From positions 1 through 60,402 of the forward strand of contig QIAJ01000021.1 in assembly GCA_003225495.1 (NCBI GenBank): a DNA stretch of 60,402 nucleotides, read 5' to 3'. The notes under the pieces are model-generated. The model was given only the letters and a program-made list of their open reading frames with translations, searched no databases and was not told the origin of the DNA. Below are positions 35,372-44,392 of the stretch, piece after piece (positions within the stretch are counted from its first letter, which is position 1; each line of letters begins with the position of its first letter). The position numbers and the translations under genes were made by a program. Origin of the DNA: Acidobacteriota bacterium (GTDB lineage Bacteria; Acidobacteriota; Terriglobia; Terriglobales; Acidobacteriaceae).

Positions 35372-36316
35372 CTATTGACTACTCTGAAACGCTTTTGTCA
35401 ACAATCCGATGTTGTAGTCGAACAGTTGAAAGTAATTTGTGATCTCTTTTACCCCGCCGACCGAGGGCATGTATTCAACCACGACTGCGCCGGTTTCCCG
35501 GGCAATCGAATCCGGCGTCTTGCGGTCAAAATAAGGCTCGACCATAATCGCCTTCACGTTGTCGCGTTTCATCATGTTGATGACATCGAGCGTATGGCTC
35601 GGTGTCGGCGGAATCCCTGGCCTCGGCTCCACAAAGCCTACGACATTCAACCCGAAGTGCTTGGCAAAGTTCGGCAATGAGTTATGGTAGGTAACGACCT
35701 TGCGCCCGTGAAATGGCTTCATCTCCGTCTGCCATTTTTTGTCCGCCTCGGCCAGGCGTCGATCGAAGTCCTGAAAGCGCTGTTGGAAATACGCAGCGTC
35801 TTCCGGATCCATTTCCCCAAGCTTACCCGCGATTCCCTTTGCAACGCGTCGCCCATTGTCGGGGTCAAGCCAGTAGTGCGGGTTTCCGAGGGGGTGGACA
35901 TCTCCCATCGCTCGCGTAATCGAGCCTTGAGGAATTTCCAGAATCTCCGCGAACTGTGAAGCGTCCAGATATCCGTTGGCCCCGACTTGGATGCGTGAAT
36001 TTCCGCTCTGCGTAATCAGAGGCGGCAACCAACCGATCTCCAGTTGCAGGCCGACCACGATCAGCAAATCCGCCTGCCGCAGCCTCAGCAGAAAGCTCGG
36101 CTTCGCCTCAACAAAATGCGGGTCCTGATAACCCTTCGCAATCGACTCTACATTGATATGATCACCGCCCACTTCCTGTGCCAGCGCAGCAAGATCGGTT
36201 GTGGCCGTCACAATATTCAACTTCTTCGCCGACGCTATGCCGGGAGAAATCAAACTTGCGGCCAGAATCGCCCCGGCCGTCAGCAACATTGCGAACTTCG
36301 AAACAACGCTATTCAT
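35372..36316 (-). CDS. Metal ABC transporter substrate-binding protein (cluster 9, TroA/ZnuA-like)
   Basis: This 314-residue periplasmic protein has a signal peptide (about 1-30). Conserved metal ligands are visible as the His of YQDPHFVEAKPSF, the His of NPHYWLDP, the His of TYHNSLPNF, and the acidic end around EPYFDRKTPD. There is no long His-rich loop, which many ZnuA proteins have, so zinc is not assured over Mn or Fe. It lies between a porin-like gene and the permease gene in a tight run. Confidence 0.92.
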   Translation of the reverse strand: MNSVVSKFAMLLTAGAILAASLISPGIASAKKLNIVTATTDLAALAQEVGGDHINVESIAKGYQDPHFVEAKPSFLLRLRQADLLIVVGLQLEIGWLPPLITQSGNSRIQVGANGYLDASQFAEILEIPQGSITRAMGDVHPLGNPHYWLDPDNGRRVAKGIAGKLGEMDPEDAAYFQQRFQDFDRRLAEADKKWQTEMKPFHGRKVVTYHNSLPNFAKHFGLNVVGFVEPRPGIPPTPSHTLDVINMMKRDNVKAIMVEPYFDRKTPDSIARETGAVVVEYMPSVGGVKEITNYFQLFDYNIGLLTKAFQSSQ

Positions 36317-36329
36317 GTCATCTCCTAGC

Positions 36330-37631
36330 CTAGAAAGGATGAGCGCCGTGCGCGCCTAATGAAAACAGAACCTGCATCAAAAGCTCATTGCTCTTATGAT
36401 CACCCGCATAATCGGTGAAGCGATATTGTCCGCGGATCTGGCTGAACTCACTTGGCCAGTACGTCAGAATAACGGAACCACCCTTGTCCGTAAGATTAGC
36501 CTCGCGTGCCCGATCCGACCAATCGTAGCGCCCGCCCAGGAACCATCGCCTCTTGAACTGATATTCCCCCGAGGCATACATGCCGAACGCCCTCTGCTCA
36601 AAAGGATTTTCATGACGCTGGCTCCAGATGAACTCGCTGCGTGCCACAAACGAGTTGTAGATGGCCCTCCGCAGCGGTTTCCAGCGCAAGGTCGCATCAA
36701 TGCCATACAGACTGGTGATGAAATCCGTGCCCAATTCGTTGTGTCCACGGGCATACGACGCGCCCAGTTCGAGATTTGTCGACTCAGTCAAGTCCTTGTA
36801 TCCGCGCAAATGCGCCACTGTGCTGACGTCGTTCTTGCTGTGGGCCTGAAACAAGAGTCCGTCGTCGGGGCCGGAATCGCCGCGAAAGACTTGCCCGGTC
36901 GCCGACAGAAAAATACCCTTCGGAAAAGGAATAATGCGCTCGACCGAGACGCCAGCATCGTCAATCCCATCTTCGCCGCCCACCAGGTTCTCTGTTACCA
37001 GCGGCCGATCTACAAATGGCAGCACGTGATTGTGCATGGTATTGACTTTGCCGAACGCTGCGCGCATTTTGCCGACGCGCGCCACCAAACTCGCAGGCAG
37101 GGCAGTAAAGGTGATGTACCCTTCCTCCAGTGCGACACCCTGTTCACCGAAAGTGATGAAGAAATCACCGCGAGCATAGGGATCGATGATCGCCTGAACG
37201 CCGAGTTCGGATTCGTGCATCTCGAACGCGGGCGTCGGACGGATGGAATTGCCGCCGGCGGATGCGACAAAGTCGCCAATCATGCTGATATCGGGATTCA
37301 GCGCCTTCGCCGCCGAGCCACCCGCGCCGCCCAGGCTCACGGGATTGGAAGCGATGCTCTCGGAGGGAGCCGTAGCAGCGGCCTCTCCCGCCGCCGGAGT
37401 CGCTTGAGCCGAAGTCGCCGAGGGCGCGGAGGCAGATGAGGGTGCGGGTGCAGCCTGGGCTTTCATCGTCCTCATTTGTCCTTCAAGCGTGATCAGACGG
37501 TCTTCAAGGTCGCGAATCTTTTGTTCGAGTGCGGCCGTATCTGTACCCGAGGACGCAACGCTTCCCTGCTGTGCAAAGGCCAGGCCCGGCACCAACAATG
37601 CAACAACACAAAATCCGATCAACGGTTTCAT
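36330..37631 (-). CDS. Outer-membrane porin-like protein with N-terminal coiled coil
   Basis: This 433-residue protein has a signal peptide (about 1-20, ending AFAQQ), a short coiled coil (ALEQKIRDLEDRLITLEGQM) and an Ala/Pro/Ser-rich linker. A beta-barrel region with repeated aromatic strands (ARGDFFITFGEQGVALEEGYITF, GMYASGEYQFKRRWFLGGRYDW) follows and ends with F. Architecture resembles peptidoglycan-tethered porins. AAGGAG five bases upstream of the ATG is a good ribosome-binding site. It is 13 bases before the metal-binding protein gene, so it is probably an outer-membrane entry for the same metal. Confidence 0.8.
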   Translation of the reverse strand: MKPLIGFCVVALLVPGLAFAQQGSVASSGTDTAALEQKIRDLEDRLITLEGQMRTMKAQAAPAPSSASAPSATSAQATPAAGEAAATAPSESIASNPVSLGGAGGSAAKALNPDISMIGDFVASAGGNSIRPTPAFEMHESELGVQAIIDPYARGDFFITFGEQGVALEEGYITFTALPASLVARVGKMRAAFGKVNTMHNHVLPFVDRPLVTENLVGGEDGIDDAGVSVERIIPFPKGIFLSATGQVFRGDSGPDDGLLFQAHSKNDVSTVAHLRGYKDLTESTNLELGASYARGHNELGTDFITSLYGIDATLRWKPLRRAIYNSFVARSEFIWSQRHENPFEQRAFGMYASGEYQFKRRWFLGGRYDWSDRAREANLTDKGGSVILTYWPSEFSQIRGQYRFTDYAGDHKSNELLMQVLFSLGAHGAHPF

Positions 37632-37696
37632 GCCAACTCCTTTAATAATCGGAATTCCAAAGATTCGTGGGGTCTTCTCAACCCCGCAGGCAGGAA

Positions 37697-38011
37697 TCAA
37701 ATGGCAGGCGGAGCGCGCATATCCAACCGTATCCCATGCCAGTAGCACCTGGCTTGGACCGAAACACGAACGGTCCGCGAACGGTTTGGAACTAAAGAAA
37801 AGAGAATCAGGAAAAGTGTGATCAGTACTGAGTGTGCCAACGCGCAGACCGGGCACATCGGGTTCACTATTGAAACTGCAGCCTGGAGGCCAGACGTTTC
37901 CTCGATCGGGCAAACATGCGCACTCTGCATGGCCACCGTCAGACAAACCAGAACGATGAGTATCCGTACTGCAACGCGAGAGTTCGATGTTCCGCCGCTG
38001 GAAAGAATCAC
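37697..38011 (-). CDS. Small Cys/His membrane protein at the head of the metal operon
   Basis: This 104-residue protein has two hydrophobic segments (RILIVLVCLTVAMQ and HSVLITLFLILFSLV) flanking a short outer loop with HVCPIEE and CPVCALAHS. The paired Cys and His residues suggest metal binding or a redox role. Similar proteins with an HxCP...C.xCxxAH loop occur in acidobacteria, in my recollection, without a known role. The start is uncertain: GTG 38011 lacks a strong ribosome-binding site. It is 65 bases upstream of the porin gene. Confidence 0.6.
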   Translation of the reverse strand: MILSSGGTSNSRVAVRILIVLVCLTVAMQSAHVCPIEETSGLQAAVSIVNPMCPVCALAHSVLITLFLILFSLVPNRSRTVRVSVQARCYWHGIRLDMRAPPAI

Positions 38012-38097
38012 AGTACTCGCTTAGTAAGATGCCGTGAACAGCCGATAAATCGCTTCCAGAGCCTCACTACACAGGATTCTAACATGCGAACCACCGC

Positions 38098-41000
38098 CTA
38101 CTGGTCCTCAGATGCTCCTCCGCCGCCTCCCTGTACGCGCTCGCTTTTCACATCCGGGACATGGATCGCATGGATGCCCTGATCGGCCGCGAGCTTTTGA
38201 AATGCGGCAATATCCGCTGTTCGCACCTGATCCCAGTGCGCCAGCAATTCGTCGGTCTGCTTCTTCAGTCTTTCGAAGATCTGATACTGCGATTCGGTGG
38301 GTGCAGCATCGGAAAATCCAGCCACTGAGATAGACAGAAAGGCCAGCCGGGTGTCCAGGCCGGGTACATAGGCAAGTGAATCCTCGTTGGCGCTGATCTT
38401 CAGATTGATGAGCGGATCGCGAACCGCGACGAGTTTGATATCAAGCGCGCCGGCTGCGTCGACCAGTGCTTTCGACGAGTCACCCGGACCCAGGCGCTTC
38501 TTGAGCCCTTCCACCTGCTCCCGCACATCCTGGATCTGGTTGACTGCGTCATACACGCGGTTTAGTTGGTCGCGCACATCCATTTGCAGCTTGAACTGCT
38601 TTTCCAGGTCGGCTTGTGAAATCTTCACTCGCGGATCCAGTTTCAATTCCAGTGGCGCCGTCTGGCTCTTGCCTTCAGCCGTCAACCGCACCTGATATTT
38701 TCCCGGTAGCGCAATTGGGCCCTTCGATCCGTCGTTGTACTCCCAGAGATAATAGTTCGGAACGCGGTTTGCGTTTGCGTAATGCAGATCCCAGACAAAG
38801 CGATTAAGACCCGCCTCTGCCTTAATCTGCTTTTCGGGTTTCTTGTCATCGGGATCGAGCGGTTCCTCCGGCACATCGAGCTTGGCACTCGAGTAGTCTC
38901 GAATCACATTTCCCGTCGCGTCCAAAATCTCGATTTTCACTTCCTGCTTCGGAGCCTGTTTCAGGTAGTAGTAAATCAGCGCGCCCGTCGGCGGATTCTG
39001 TCCCGTGAACAGCGCCCGCACCGGAGCGTCGCCGCTATGCACCCGATACGCCATCCGTGGCTGATAGAGATGCACATTCTCGTTGCCGACGGACTCGGCA
39101 AACTGCCGCAGCGGCGAGATGTCATCCAGAATCCAAAATGCGCGCCCGTGCGTCGCCAGCACAAGGTCGTCGTCCTTCACCACCAGATCGTGAATGGGGG
39201 TGACAGGAAGGTTGAGCTGCATTGCGCGCCAATGTCCGCCATTATCGAACGAGACAAACACGCCCCGCTCCGTTCCGGCGTAGAGCATGCCTTTCTTCTT
39301 CGGATCTTCTCGCACGGCCCGTACAAACGCGCCGTCGGGAATGCCGGCTACGATCCGGCTCCACGTTTTCCCGAAGTCGGTGGTCTTGTAGATGTACGGA
39401 CGCAGATCATCGTTCTGATGCCGGTCAATTGCAACGTAGGCCGTCCCCGCATCATGCGGAGATGCCTCGATCAAGCTGACGCGGCTCCACTCCGGCAGAT
39501 CTTTGGGGGTGACATTCATCCAGCTCTTGCCTTCGTCACGCGTGACGTGAACCAAACCATCATCCGTGCCCACCCAGATCAGACCCTTTGTCAGCGCAGA
39601 AGGCGCAATTGAAAAAATTGTGTCGTAGTATTCTGTGCCGGTATCGTCAATAGTGATCAGACCGCCCGAAGCTTGCTGCTTCGACTTGTCGTTACGGGTC
39701 AGGTCTTCGCTGATGGCTTGCCAGTGTGTTCCGCTGTCCGTGGTTTTGAACAGACGCTCGCCGCCGTAGTAAATCGTGTTTGAGTCCTGCGGAGAGATCA
39801 CGACCGGCGCCGTCCACTGAAAACGATGATCAAGGCCCGCCGCGCCCCGGGCGTCCGAAAGATCTGGCCACACAGCGATGTTCTGGATCTGGCCTGTGCG
39901 CTTGTCGAAACGTGTAAGGTTTCCCTCGTAGTCCCCTGCGTAAACGATATCGGGGTCGGCAGGATTCGGCGCGATGTATCCCGCCTCTCCTCCACCCACC
40001 GCGTACCAACTTTCGCGGCCGATCGTTCCCAGATCGCTGCGGCTGGCAATCGCGATCGTCGAATTATCCTGCTGCGCCCCGTACACGTTATAGGGCGTTC
40101 GAGTATCGGTGATGACGTGATAAAACTGCGCGGTCGGCTGGTTATCCTGACGGGTCCAGGTCTTGCCGCCATCGAGGCTCACAGTGGCTCCGCCGTCATT
40201 ACTGGCAATCATCCGCTTCGAATTCTGTGGATCGATCCACAACCCGTGATTGTCGCCATGCGGAACCTTGATCTTGTTGAAAGTGCGTCCGCCGTCTGTC
40301 GATTTGAAGAACTCCACATCCAGGATGTAAACGGTATCCGCATCCTGCGGATCGGCGATCACGTGCATGTAATACCACGGCCGCTGATAAAGACTATGAC
40401 TGCCATTGATCAGATTCCAGCTGTCACCGCCGTCGTCGGATCGATAGAAGCCGCCATCCTTATCTTTCGCTTCAATGATCGCGTACACGCGATCGGAATT
40501 CGCCGCCACCGCCAGGCCGATGCGCCCGTACGGCCCCTTAGGCAGTCCATGCTCCGAAAGTCTTTTCCAGGTCGTGCCGCTATCGGTCGACCGATACAGG
40601 CCGCTGCCTGGACCGCCGCTGGAGAGGCTCCACGGCGTCCGCCGGGTCTCCCACAATGAAGCAAACAGAATGTTGGCATTGTGCGGATCAAACGCAATGT
40701 CGATCGCTCCGGTGTTCTCATCTTTGTAGAGAACCTTGTCCCAGGTCTTGCCGCCGTCGGTCGAGCGGAAGACACCTCTCTCGACGTTCGGTCCGAAGGG
40801 ATGTCCGAGAGCGGCTACGAAAACAATATTCGGATCGCGCGGATTCACGATCACTTTGCCGATCGCGCGCGAATCCTTCAGGCCCACGTTCTTCCACGAT
40901 TTCCCGGCATCGACAGATTTCCACACTCCATCGCCGTGGGAAATGTTTCCGCGAATACAGGCTTCGCCCGTGCCGACATAAATGACATTCGGGTCCGCTT

Positions 41001-41385
41001 GAGCCACTGCCAAACTGCCGATCGAAGGAGCACCATCCTTGTCGAAAATCGGAAACCAACTGATCGCGCCGTCGGTTGACTTCCAGACTCCGCCTCCGGT
41101 CGCGCCGAAATAGTATGTGGTTGGATCGCCCGCGATTCCCGATGCCGTCAACGACCGCCCGCCGCGAAATGGACCGATCGCGCGATACTTCATCCCCTTA
41201 AAAAGAGGATCGCCTTCGTTTTTATCCTGCTTGGCATTTTCTGCCGCCTGAGGGGACGTCGGGGTGGCGCTTTGCTCGGCTGGCTTCTTAACACTGCTCT
41301 CGCGCTGCTGCGCAAGCGCGAAAGAGGCCAATAACACGATCGAAGAGAACATCACTGTCTTACATGAAAGGGCCCGCTGCATCAT
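38098..41385 (-). CDS. Secreted VPS10/sortilin-like beta-propeller protein
   Basis: This 1095-residue protein has a signal peptide (about 1-26, ending FALAQ) and many BNR/Asp-box repeats of the form SxDGGxxW (GVWKSTDGAISW, VFRSTDGGKTWDKV, FYRSDDGGDSWNLI, FFKSTDGGRTF, VFVSFDNGGHWRAM), giving a large propeller. A C-terminal sandwich and helices follow. Databases often call this family glycosyl hydrolase or sortilin-like, but I see no catalytic proof. ATG 41385 is followed by a second Met one codon later. It is a single gene, probably surface or periplasmic. Confidence 0.88.
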   Translation of the reverse strand: MMQRALSCKTVMFSSIVLLASFALAQQRESSVKKPAEQSATPTSPQAAENAKQDKNEGDPLFKGMKYRAIGPFRGGRSLTASGIAGDPTTYYFGATGGGVWKSTDGAISWFPIFDKDGAPSIGSLAVAQADPNVIYVGTGEACIRGNISHGDGVWKSVDAGKSWKNVGLKDSRAIGKVIVNPRDPNIVFVAALGHPFGPNVERGVFRSTDGGKTWDKVLYKDENTGAIDIAFDPHNANILFASLWETRRTPWSLSSGGPGSGLYRSTDSGTTWKRLSEHGLPKGPYGRIGLAVAANSDRVYAIIEAKDKDGGFYRSDDGGDSWNLINGSHSLYQRPWYYMHVIADPQDADTVYILDVEFFKSTDGGRTFNKIKVPHGDNHGLWIDPQNSKRMIASNDGGATVSLDGGKTWTRQDNQPTAQFYHVITDTRTPYNVYGAQQDNSTIAIASRSDLGTIGRESWYAVGGGEAGYIAPNPADPDIVYAGDYEGNLTRFDKRTGQIQNIAVWPDLSDARGAAGLDHRFQWTAPVVISPQDSNTIYYGGERLFKTTDSGTHWQAISEDLTRNDKSKQQASGGLITIDDTGTEYYDTIFSIAPSALTKGLIWVGTDDGLVHVTRDEGKSWMNVTPKDLPEWSRVSLIEASPHDAGTAYVAIDRHQNDDLRPYIYKTTDFGKTWSRIVAGIPDGAFVRAVREDPKKKGMLYAGTERGVFVSFDNGGHWRAMQLNLPVTPIHDLVVKDDDLVLATHGRAFWILDDISPLRQFAESVGNENVHLYQPRMAYRVHSGDAPVRALFTGQNPPTGALIYYYLKQAPKQEVKIEILDATGNVIRDYSSAKLDVPEEPLDPDDKKPEKQIKAEAGLNRFVWDLHYANANRVPNYYLWEYNDGSKGPIALPGKYQVRLTAEGKSQTAPLELKLDPRVKISQADLEKQFKLQMDVRDQLNRVYDAVNQIQDVREQVEGLKKRLGPGDSSKALVDAAGALDIKLVAVRDPLINLKISANEDSLAYVPGLDTRLAFLSISVAGFSDAAPTESQYQIFERLKKQTDELLAHWDQVRTADIAAFQKLAADQGIHAIHVPDVKSERVQGGGGGASEDQ

Positions 41386-41538
41386 GGAACACTTCTCCGG
41401 GGGAAGAAAATTGGTGCGCGCTTATGGTAAAGCCCAGCAGCAAAACCGACAATCCCACCCTACGTTCTTTTTGCCAGGCGCATTCAGTTCGACGAACATG
41501 AACCCGCATAGTCAACACAGATCGCAAAGAATCGCGGG

Positions 41539-41566
41539 TTGACTTCTGCCCGGACCCGCCTAGAAT
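41539..41566 (+). promoter_or_regulatory. Sigma-70 promoter of the merR gene
   Basis: TTGACT (41539-41544), a 16-base spacer and TAGAAT (41561-41566) match the consensus at five of six positions each. Predicted transcription starts near 41573, inside the first of two palindromes, with a leader of about 42 bases to ATG 41615. Confidence 0.65.
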
Positions 41567-41601
41567 GTTTCAAACATTTTAGTCAGCATTTGTTTGAAAC
41601 A
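41566..41601. promoter_or_regulatory. Tandem 11-bp palindromes at the merR start, probable operators
   Basis: TGTTTCAAACA (41566-41576) and TGTTTGAAACA (41591-41601) are the same palindrome read from opposite strands, 25 bases apart from start to start. The first covers the transcription start and touches the -10. The pair strongly suggests binding of a regulator dimer to two sites on nearly the same DNA face and repression of the downstream gene. Confidence 0.65.
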
Positions 41602-41614
41602 GGATATTGGCAGA

Positions 41615-42082
41615 ATGCAGCAAGAATTTACTTCGAATGAAGTGATGGTCCTCACCGGGATCACCGCCCGCCAGTTGCAATGGTGGGACGAGCGCGAGAT
41701 CGTTGTTCCCGAACGGCATGGACATCGCCGTATTTACACCTGGGAGAAGTTGGTGACGGTGGCTGTGATTTGTCAGCTACGCCATCGCGGCTTTTCTCTC
41801 CAGCGAGTGCGCAAAGTGATCCGCTTCCTACAGCAAGAGTTTGGCACAAGTCTGGCAGCCACGGTTGCAGCAGTCTCCGAGTACCACCTGCTCACCGAGG
41901 GCACACACCTTTACCTGCGAACATCGGCTCGTGAGGTCGTGGACCTGCTGAAGAACGCGCGTCAGCCCATGTTTGATATCTGCCTGAGCGATGAAGTTCG
42001 CCGGGTGAAAGCAGAAATTCAGGCGCGCAAGAAAAATGCAGCATCAGAGCAAGTTCGGCCACGCCGGGCTCAAAGAGCATAG
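41615..42082 (+). CDS. MerR-type helix-turn-helix regulator
   Basis: This 155-residue protein begins with a MerR winged helix (about 5-75: FTSNEVMVLTGITARQLQWWDEREIVVPERHGHRRIYTWEKL, then GFSLQRVRKVIRFLQQE). The C-terminal half has no effector cysteines and ends in a basic tail. It is likely a repressor of its own operon through the two TGTTT palindromes. ATG 41615 was chosen; a TTG at 41594 falls inside the second palindrome and is unlikely. It is followed after 18 bases by a zinc-ribbon protein gene. Confidence 0.8.
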   Translation: MQQEFTSNEVMVLTGITARQLQWWDEREIVVPERHGHRRIYTWEKLVTVAVICQLRHRGFSLQRVRKVIRFLQQEFGTSLAATVAAVSEYHLLTEGTHLYLRTSAREVVDLLKNARQPMFDICLSDEVRRVKAEIQARKKNAASEQVRPRRAQRA

Positions 42083-42100
42083 GCGGAAACGGGGGGAAGC

Positions 42101-42367
42101 ATGATGATCGGTGAATTAAGCATTCTCAATGAGTGGATTCCCGAACAAATGGAACCCGGAACCGTATTTGTCCTGGAAAATGCAGGCCAGGTTGGCGAGA
42201 AAGAAGATCCTTACTGGGCGGTGCTGTCGTGCCCCACCTGCGGTACGCTCGGGTTGATCACCCGGAAACAGATGGCCGGCTTATTGCCAGTAATCTGCGG
42301 CTCTTCACACTGCTCAGCGCAGTTCTTTATCAACGAAGAAGAGATCACACCACGCAAACCGTTTTAG
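42101..42367 (+). CDS. Small zinc-ribbon protein of unknown function
   Basis: This 88-residue protein has C44-x-x-C47 (SCPTCGTLG) and a second pair C66 and C71 (ICGSSHCSAQF), a probable zinc ribbon. The N-terminal part is acidic and lacks a DNA-binding helix. A GGGGGGAAGC stretch precedes the ATG pair. It is co-transcribed with the MerR-type regulator; the pair may act together, for example as a regulator with a zinc-binding cofactor. That is inference. Confidence 0.7.
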   Translation: MMIGELSILNEWIPEQMEPGTVFVLENAGQVGEKEDPYWAVLSCPTCGTLGLITRKQMAGLLPVICGSSHCSAQFFINEEEITPRKPF

Positions 42368-42404
42368 AGGTCATGTAGAGCTACGGCGTGCCGAGTCTCG
42401 ATAG

Positions 42405-43577
42405 CTAGCTAGACTCCCTCAGAGGTAAAACCGCCATCTTAACCGGTACCTGCTCCACAATCTCAATATCAAAGCCTTCCAGCGCCGCCACCCGCCGCGG
42501 ATGATTCGTCAGCAGCCGAATACGTTTCAAGTTCAAGTCTGACAGAATCTGTGCACCCAACCCAATCTCACGCTGCGTCTTCCGCTCGCTTTCTGGAAGG
42601 GTAGGCAACCGGCGCTCGCGATGAAAAGTCAGGAACGATTGCTCTCCGACTTTCTCCGCCGAAAATCCCTTGGACGTCTGGTGCAGATAAATCAGCGCGC
42701 CTCGACCTTCTTCGGCAATCGCCTGAAGCGAGCCTTCCAGCGTCGCCCGGCAATCGCAACCGATGGCGCCGAAGACATCGCCGAGCAGGCAGTGCGTGTG
42801 CATGCGCACCAGCACCGGCTGTGACGAGTCGCTGATGTCGCCGCGGATAAATGCCAGGTGCGAGCCGCCGCCGTCCACTTCGCTCTCGTAGGCAATCACC
42901 CGGAACTCGCCATGCTTCGTCTCAACCATCGCCTCGCCCACGCGGTGCACATAGCGCTCATTCTGCATCCGGTAACGGATCAATTCCGCGACCGTCAGCA
43001 CCTTCAGATCATGGGTGCGGCAGAACTCGATCAGGTCAGGCACCCGCGCCATCGTCCCGTCGTCCTTCATGATTTCGCAGATGATCCCAGCGGGAACCAT
43101 TCCGGCCATCCGAGCCAGATCGACCGAAGCCTCTGTCTGTCCCGCACGCACCAACACTCCACCTTTGCGAGCGCGAAGCGGAAAAACGTGACCCGGCCGA
43201 GCCAGATCCGTCGGCCGGGTCGCGGGATCGATTGCAACCTTGATTGTGTGAGAGCGGTCATACGCCGAGATCCCAGTCGTCACTCCCTGACGCGCATCAA
43301 TCGCCTCGCAAAAAGCCGTTCCATATTGCGAGGTATTCTCAGCGGTCATGTTGCCAATGCGTAGATGATCGAGCCTCTCCTCGGTCATCGCCAGGCAGAC
43401 CAACCCGCGCCCATACTTCGCCATGAAGTTAATAGCCTCAGGCGTAACCGCTTCCGCAGCCAGGGTCAGATCGCCTTCGTTTTCGCGATCCTCGTCATCG
43501 ACGACTACGATCATCCGCCCCGCGCGAATTTCTCCAATCGCGGTGGCAACGTCGGTAAATGGCGAAACGGCAGTCAT
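42405..43577 (-). CDS. ribBA: RibBA-like riboflavin synthesis protein (DHBP synthase / GTP cyclohydrolase II) with altered active-site residues
   Basis: This 390-residue protein joins a 3,4-dihydroxy-2-butanone-4-phosphate synthase domain (about 1-205) to a GTP cyclohydrolase II domain (about 206-390). The first has [11 protein letters not shown] at 27-37, but the family His of GHTEA, a metal ligand, is Q147 ([11 protein letters not shown]). The second keeps zinc ligands C263, C274 and C276, but the usual RQEGRGIGL loop is HQTSKGFSA (299-307). A QTEGSVDL variant exists in other phyla to my memory, so the change may be a known subfamily. Whether both activities remain is unclear. No FMN riboswitch is visible upstream. 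Confidence 0.92.
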   Translation of the reverse strand: MTAVSPFTDVATAIGEIRAGRMIVVVDDEDRENEGDLTLAAEAVTPEAINFMAKYGRGLVCLAMTEERLDHLRIGNMTAENTSQYGTAFCEAIDARQGVTTGISAYDRSHTIKVAIDPATRPTDLARPGHVFPLRARKGGVLVRAGQTEASVDLARMAGMVPAGIICEIMKDDGTMARVPDLIEFCRTHDLKVLTVAELIRYRMQNERYVHRVGEAMVETKHGEFRVIAYESEVDGGGSHLAFIRGDISDSSQPVLVRMHTHCLLGDVFGAIGCDCRATLEGSLQAIAEEGRGALIYLHQTSKGFSAEKVGEQSFLTFHRERRLPTLPESERKTQREIGLGAQILSDLNLKRIRLLTNHPRRVAALEGFDIEIVEQVPVKMAVLPLRESS

Positions 43578-43704
43578 AGAGTTAGGATTCTAGCACCGCA
43601 ACTTGGGCAGCCCACAGCGCATGTTGAGGGTGGTCAAAAATTGACCGAATGCGATAGGGCGAGCTCGCTCCGCGATCCGTTGGAACGTCGCATTCAGCAC
43701 ACCT

Positions 43705-44319
43705 CTAGGTCCTCGCTTGCAGGTCCGCCGCTTCCCGCCCCGCCCCGCGAAACAGACTCTGAAGAGCCCGCACAACCCACCGGATCACCACCACGATCAT
43801 CGCGACCAAGATCAACACGATCACTGATGCCACCACCGGATGCTGGCTAGCAAACCAAACCAGAAAAATGGCCACCACATCTTCTCCCATGCTGAGCGAG
43901 ATGTTCGAAACCGGCTCCGGAGAAGGTGTTATGGACGCCCGCGCAGCAGTCTTCCCGCCGTGCGCCGCCAGGGCAATCGCTCCTCCTACCAAAGTCGCCA
44001 GCAGTTGCTTTTCCGGCGAGAGCTGCGATGTGGCGCGATAAGCAATTAGTGCGGCCACCGGCACCCGAACAAATGTGTGCGCTGCATTCCACAGCAGATC
44101 GAACGCTGGAATCTTGTCCGCAAAAAATTCTATCGAAAAAAGAACGGTCGACGCTCCAATTACCCACCAGCTGGAAAGCAACTGGAGTCCCGGCGGCAGC
44201 GATAATATGCCCCCATGTGCCAGCAGTCCCAACGTCGCGACAGTGGCGTAGGCGTTGAGGCCTGCTGCAAAGCTTGTCGCGATCAAGAGGCCAACCAGTT
44301 CCGTGCCGTCCAGCTTCAT
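43705..44319 (-). CDS. DUF4126 family membrane protein
   Basis: This 204-residue protein has five or six membrane helices in the DUF4126 pattern: LVGLLIATSFAAGLNAYATVATLGLL, VGGAIALAAHGGKTAARA, and a C-terminal tail after VIVLILVAMIVVVIRWVVRALQ. The conserved GLNAY motif and the HGGKTAARA loop place it in the family; no function is known. ATG 44319 has a purine-rich stretch upstream; GTG 44331 is also possible. It is 127 bases upstream of ribBA. Confidence 0.82.
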   Translation of the reverse strand: MKLDGTELVGLLIATSFAAGLNAYATVATLGLLAHGGILSLPPGLQLLSSWWVIGASTVLFSIEFFADKIPAFDLLWNAAHTFVRVPVAALIAYRATSQLSPEKQLLATLVGGAIALAAHGGKTAARASITPSPEPVSNISLSMGEDVVAIFLVWFASQHPVVASVIVLILVAMIVVVIRWVVRALQSLFRGAGREAADLQART

Positions 44320-44339
44320 CCCCGTCCCCACCTATGACG

Positions 44340-44372
44340 CCAAAAACAAAAGGGTCGCGCGCGGCGACCCTT
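44340..44372 (-). terminator. Rho-independent terminator after the 75-residue gene
   Basis: On the minus strand AAGGGTCGC (44372-44364), a 5-base loop and GCGACCCTT (44358-44350) form a perfect 9-bp stem followed by TTGTTTTTGG. It lies 20 bases past the stop of the small gene at 44393. Confidence 0.8.
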
Positions 44373-44392
44373 CCGTAAACCAGATCCCTCAC

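Noticed and set aside
36396-37439. 347-codon open frame opposite the porin gene
   Set aside because: The minus-strand product has signal peptide, coiled coil and barrel strands; the plus-strand frame has none.
38098-41385. Calling the sortilin-like protein a glycoside hydrolase
   Set aside because: Only Asp-box propeller repeats are seen; no catalytic residues of a glycosidase family could be named.
43578-43704. FMN riboswitch before ribBA
   Set aside because: None of the conserved FMN-aptamer core sequence is visible in the 127 bases upstream on the minus strand.
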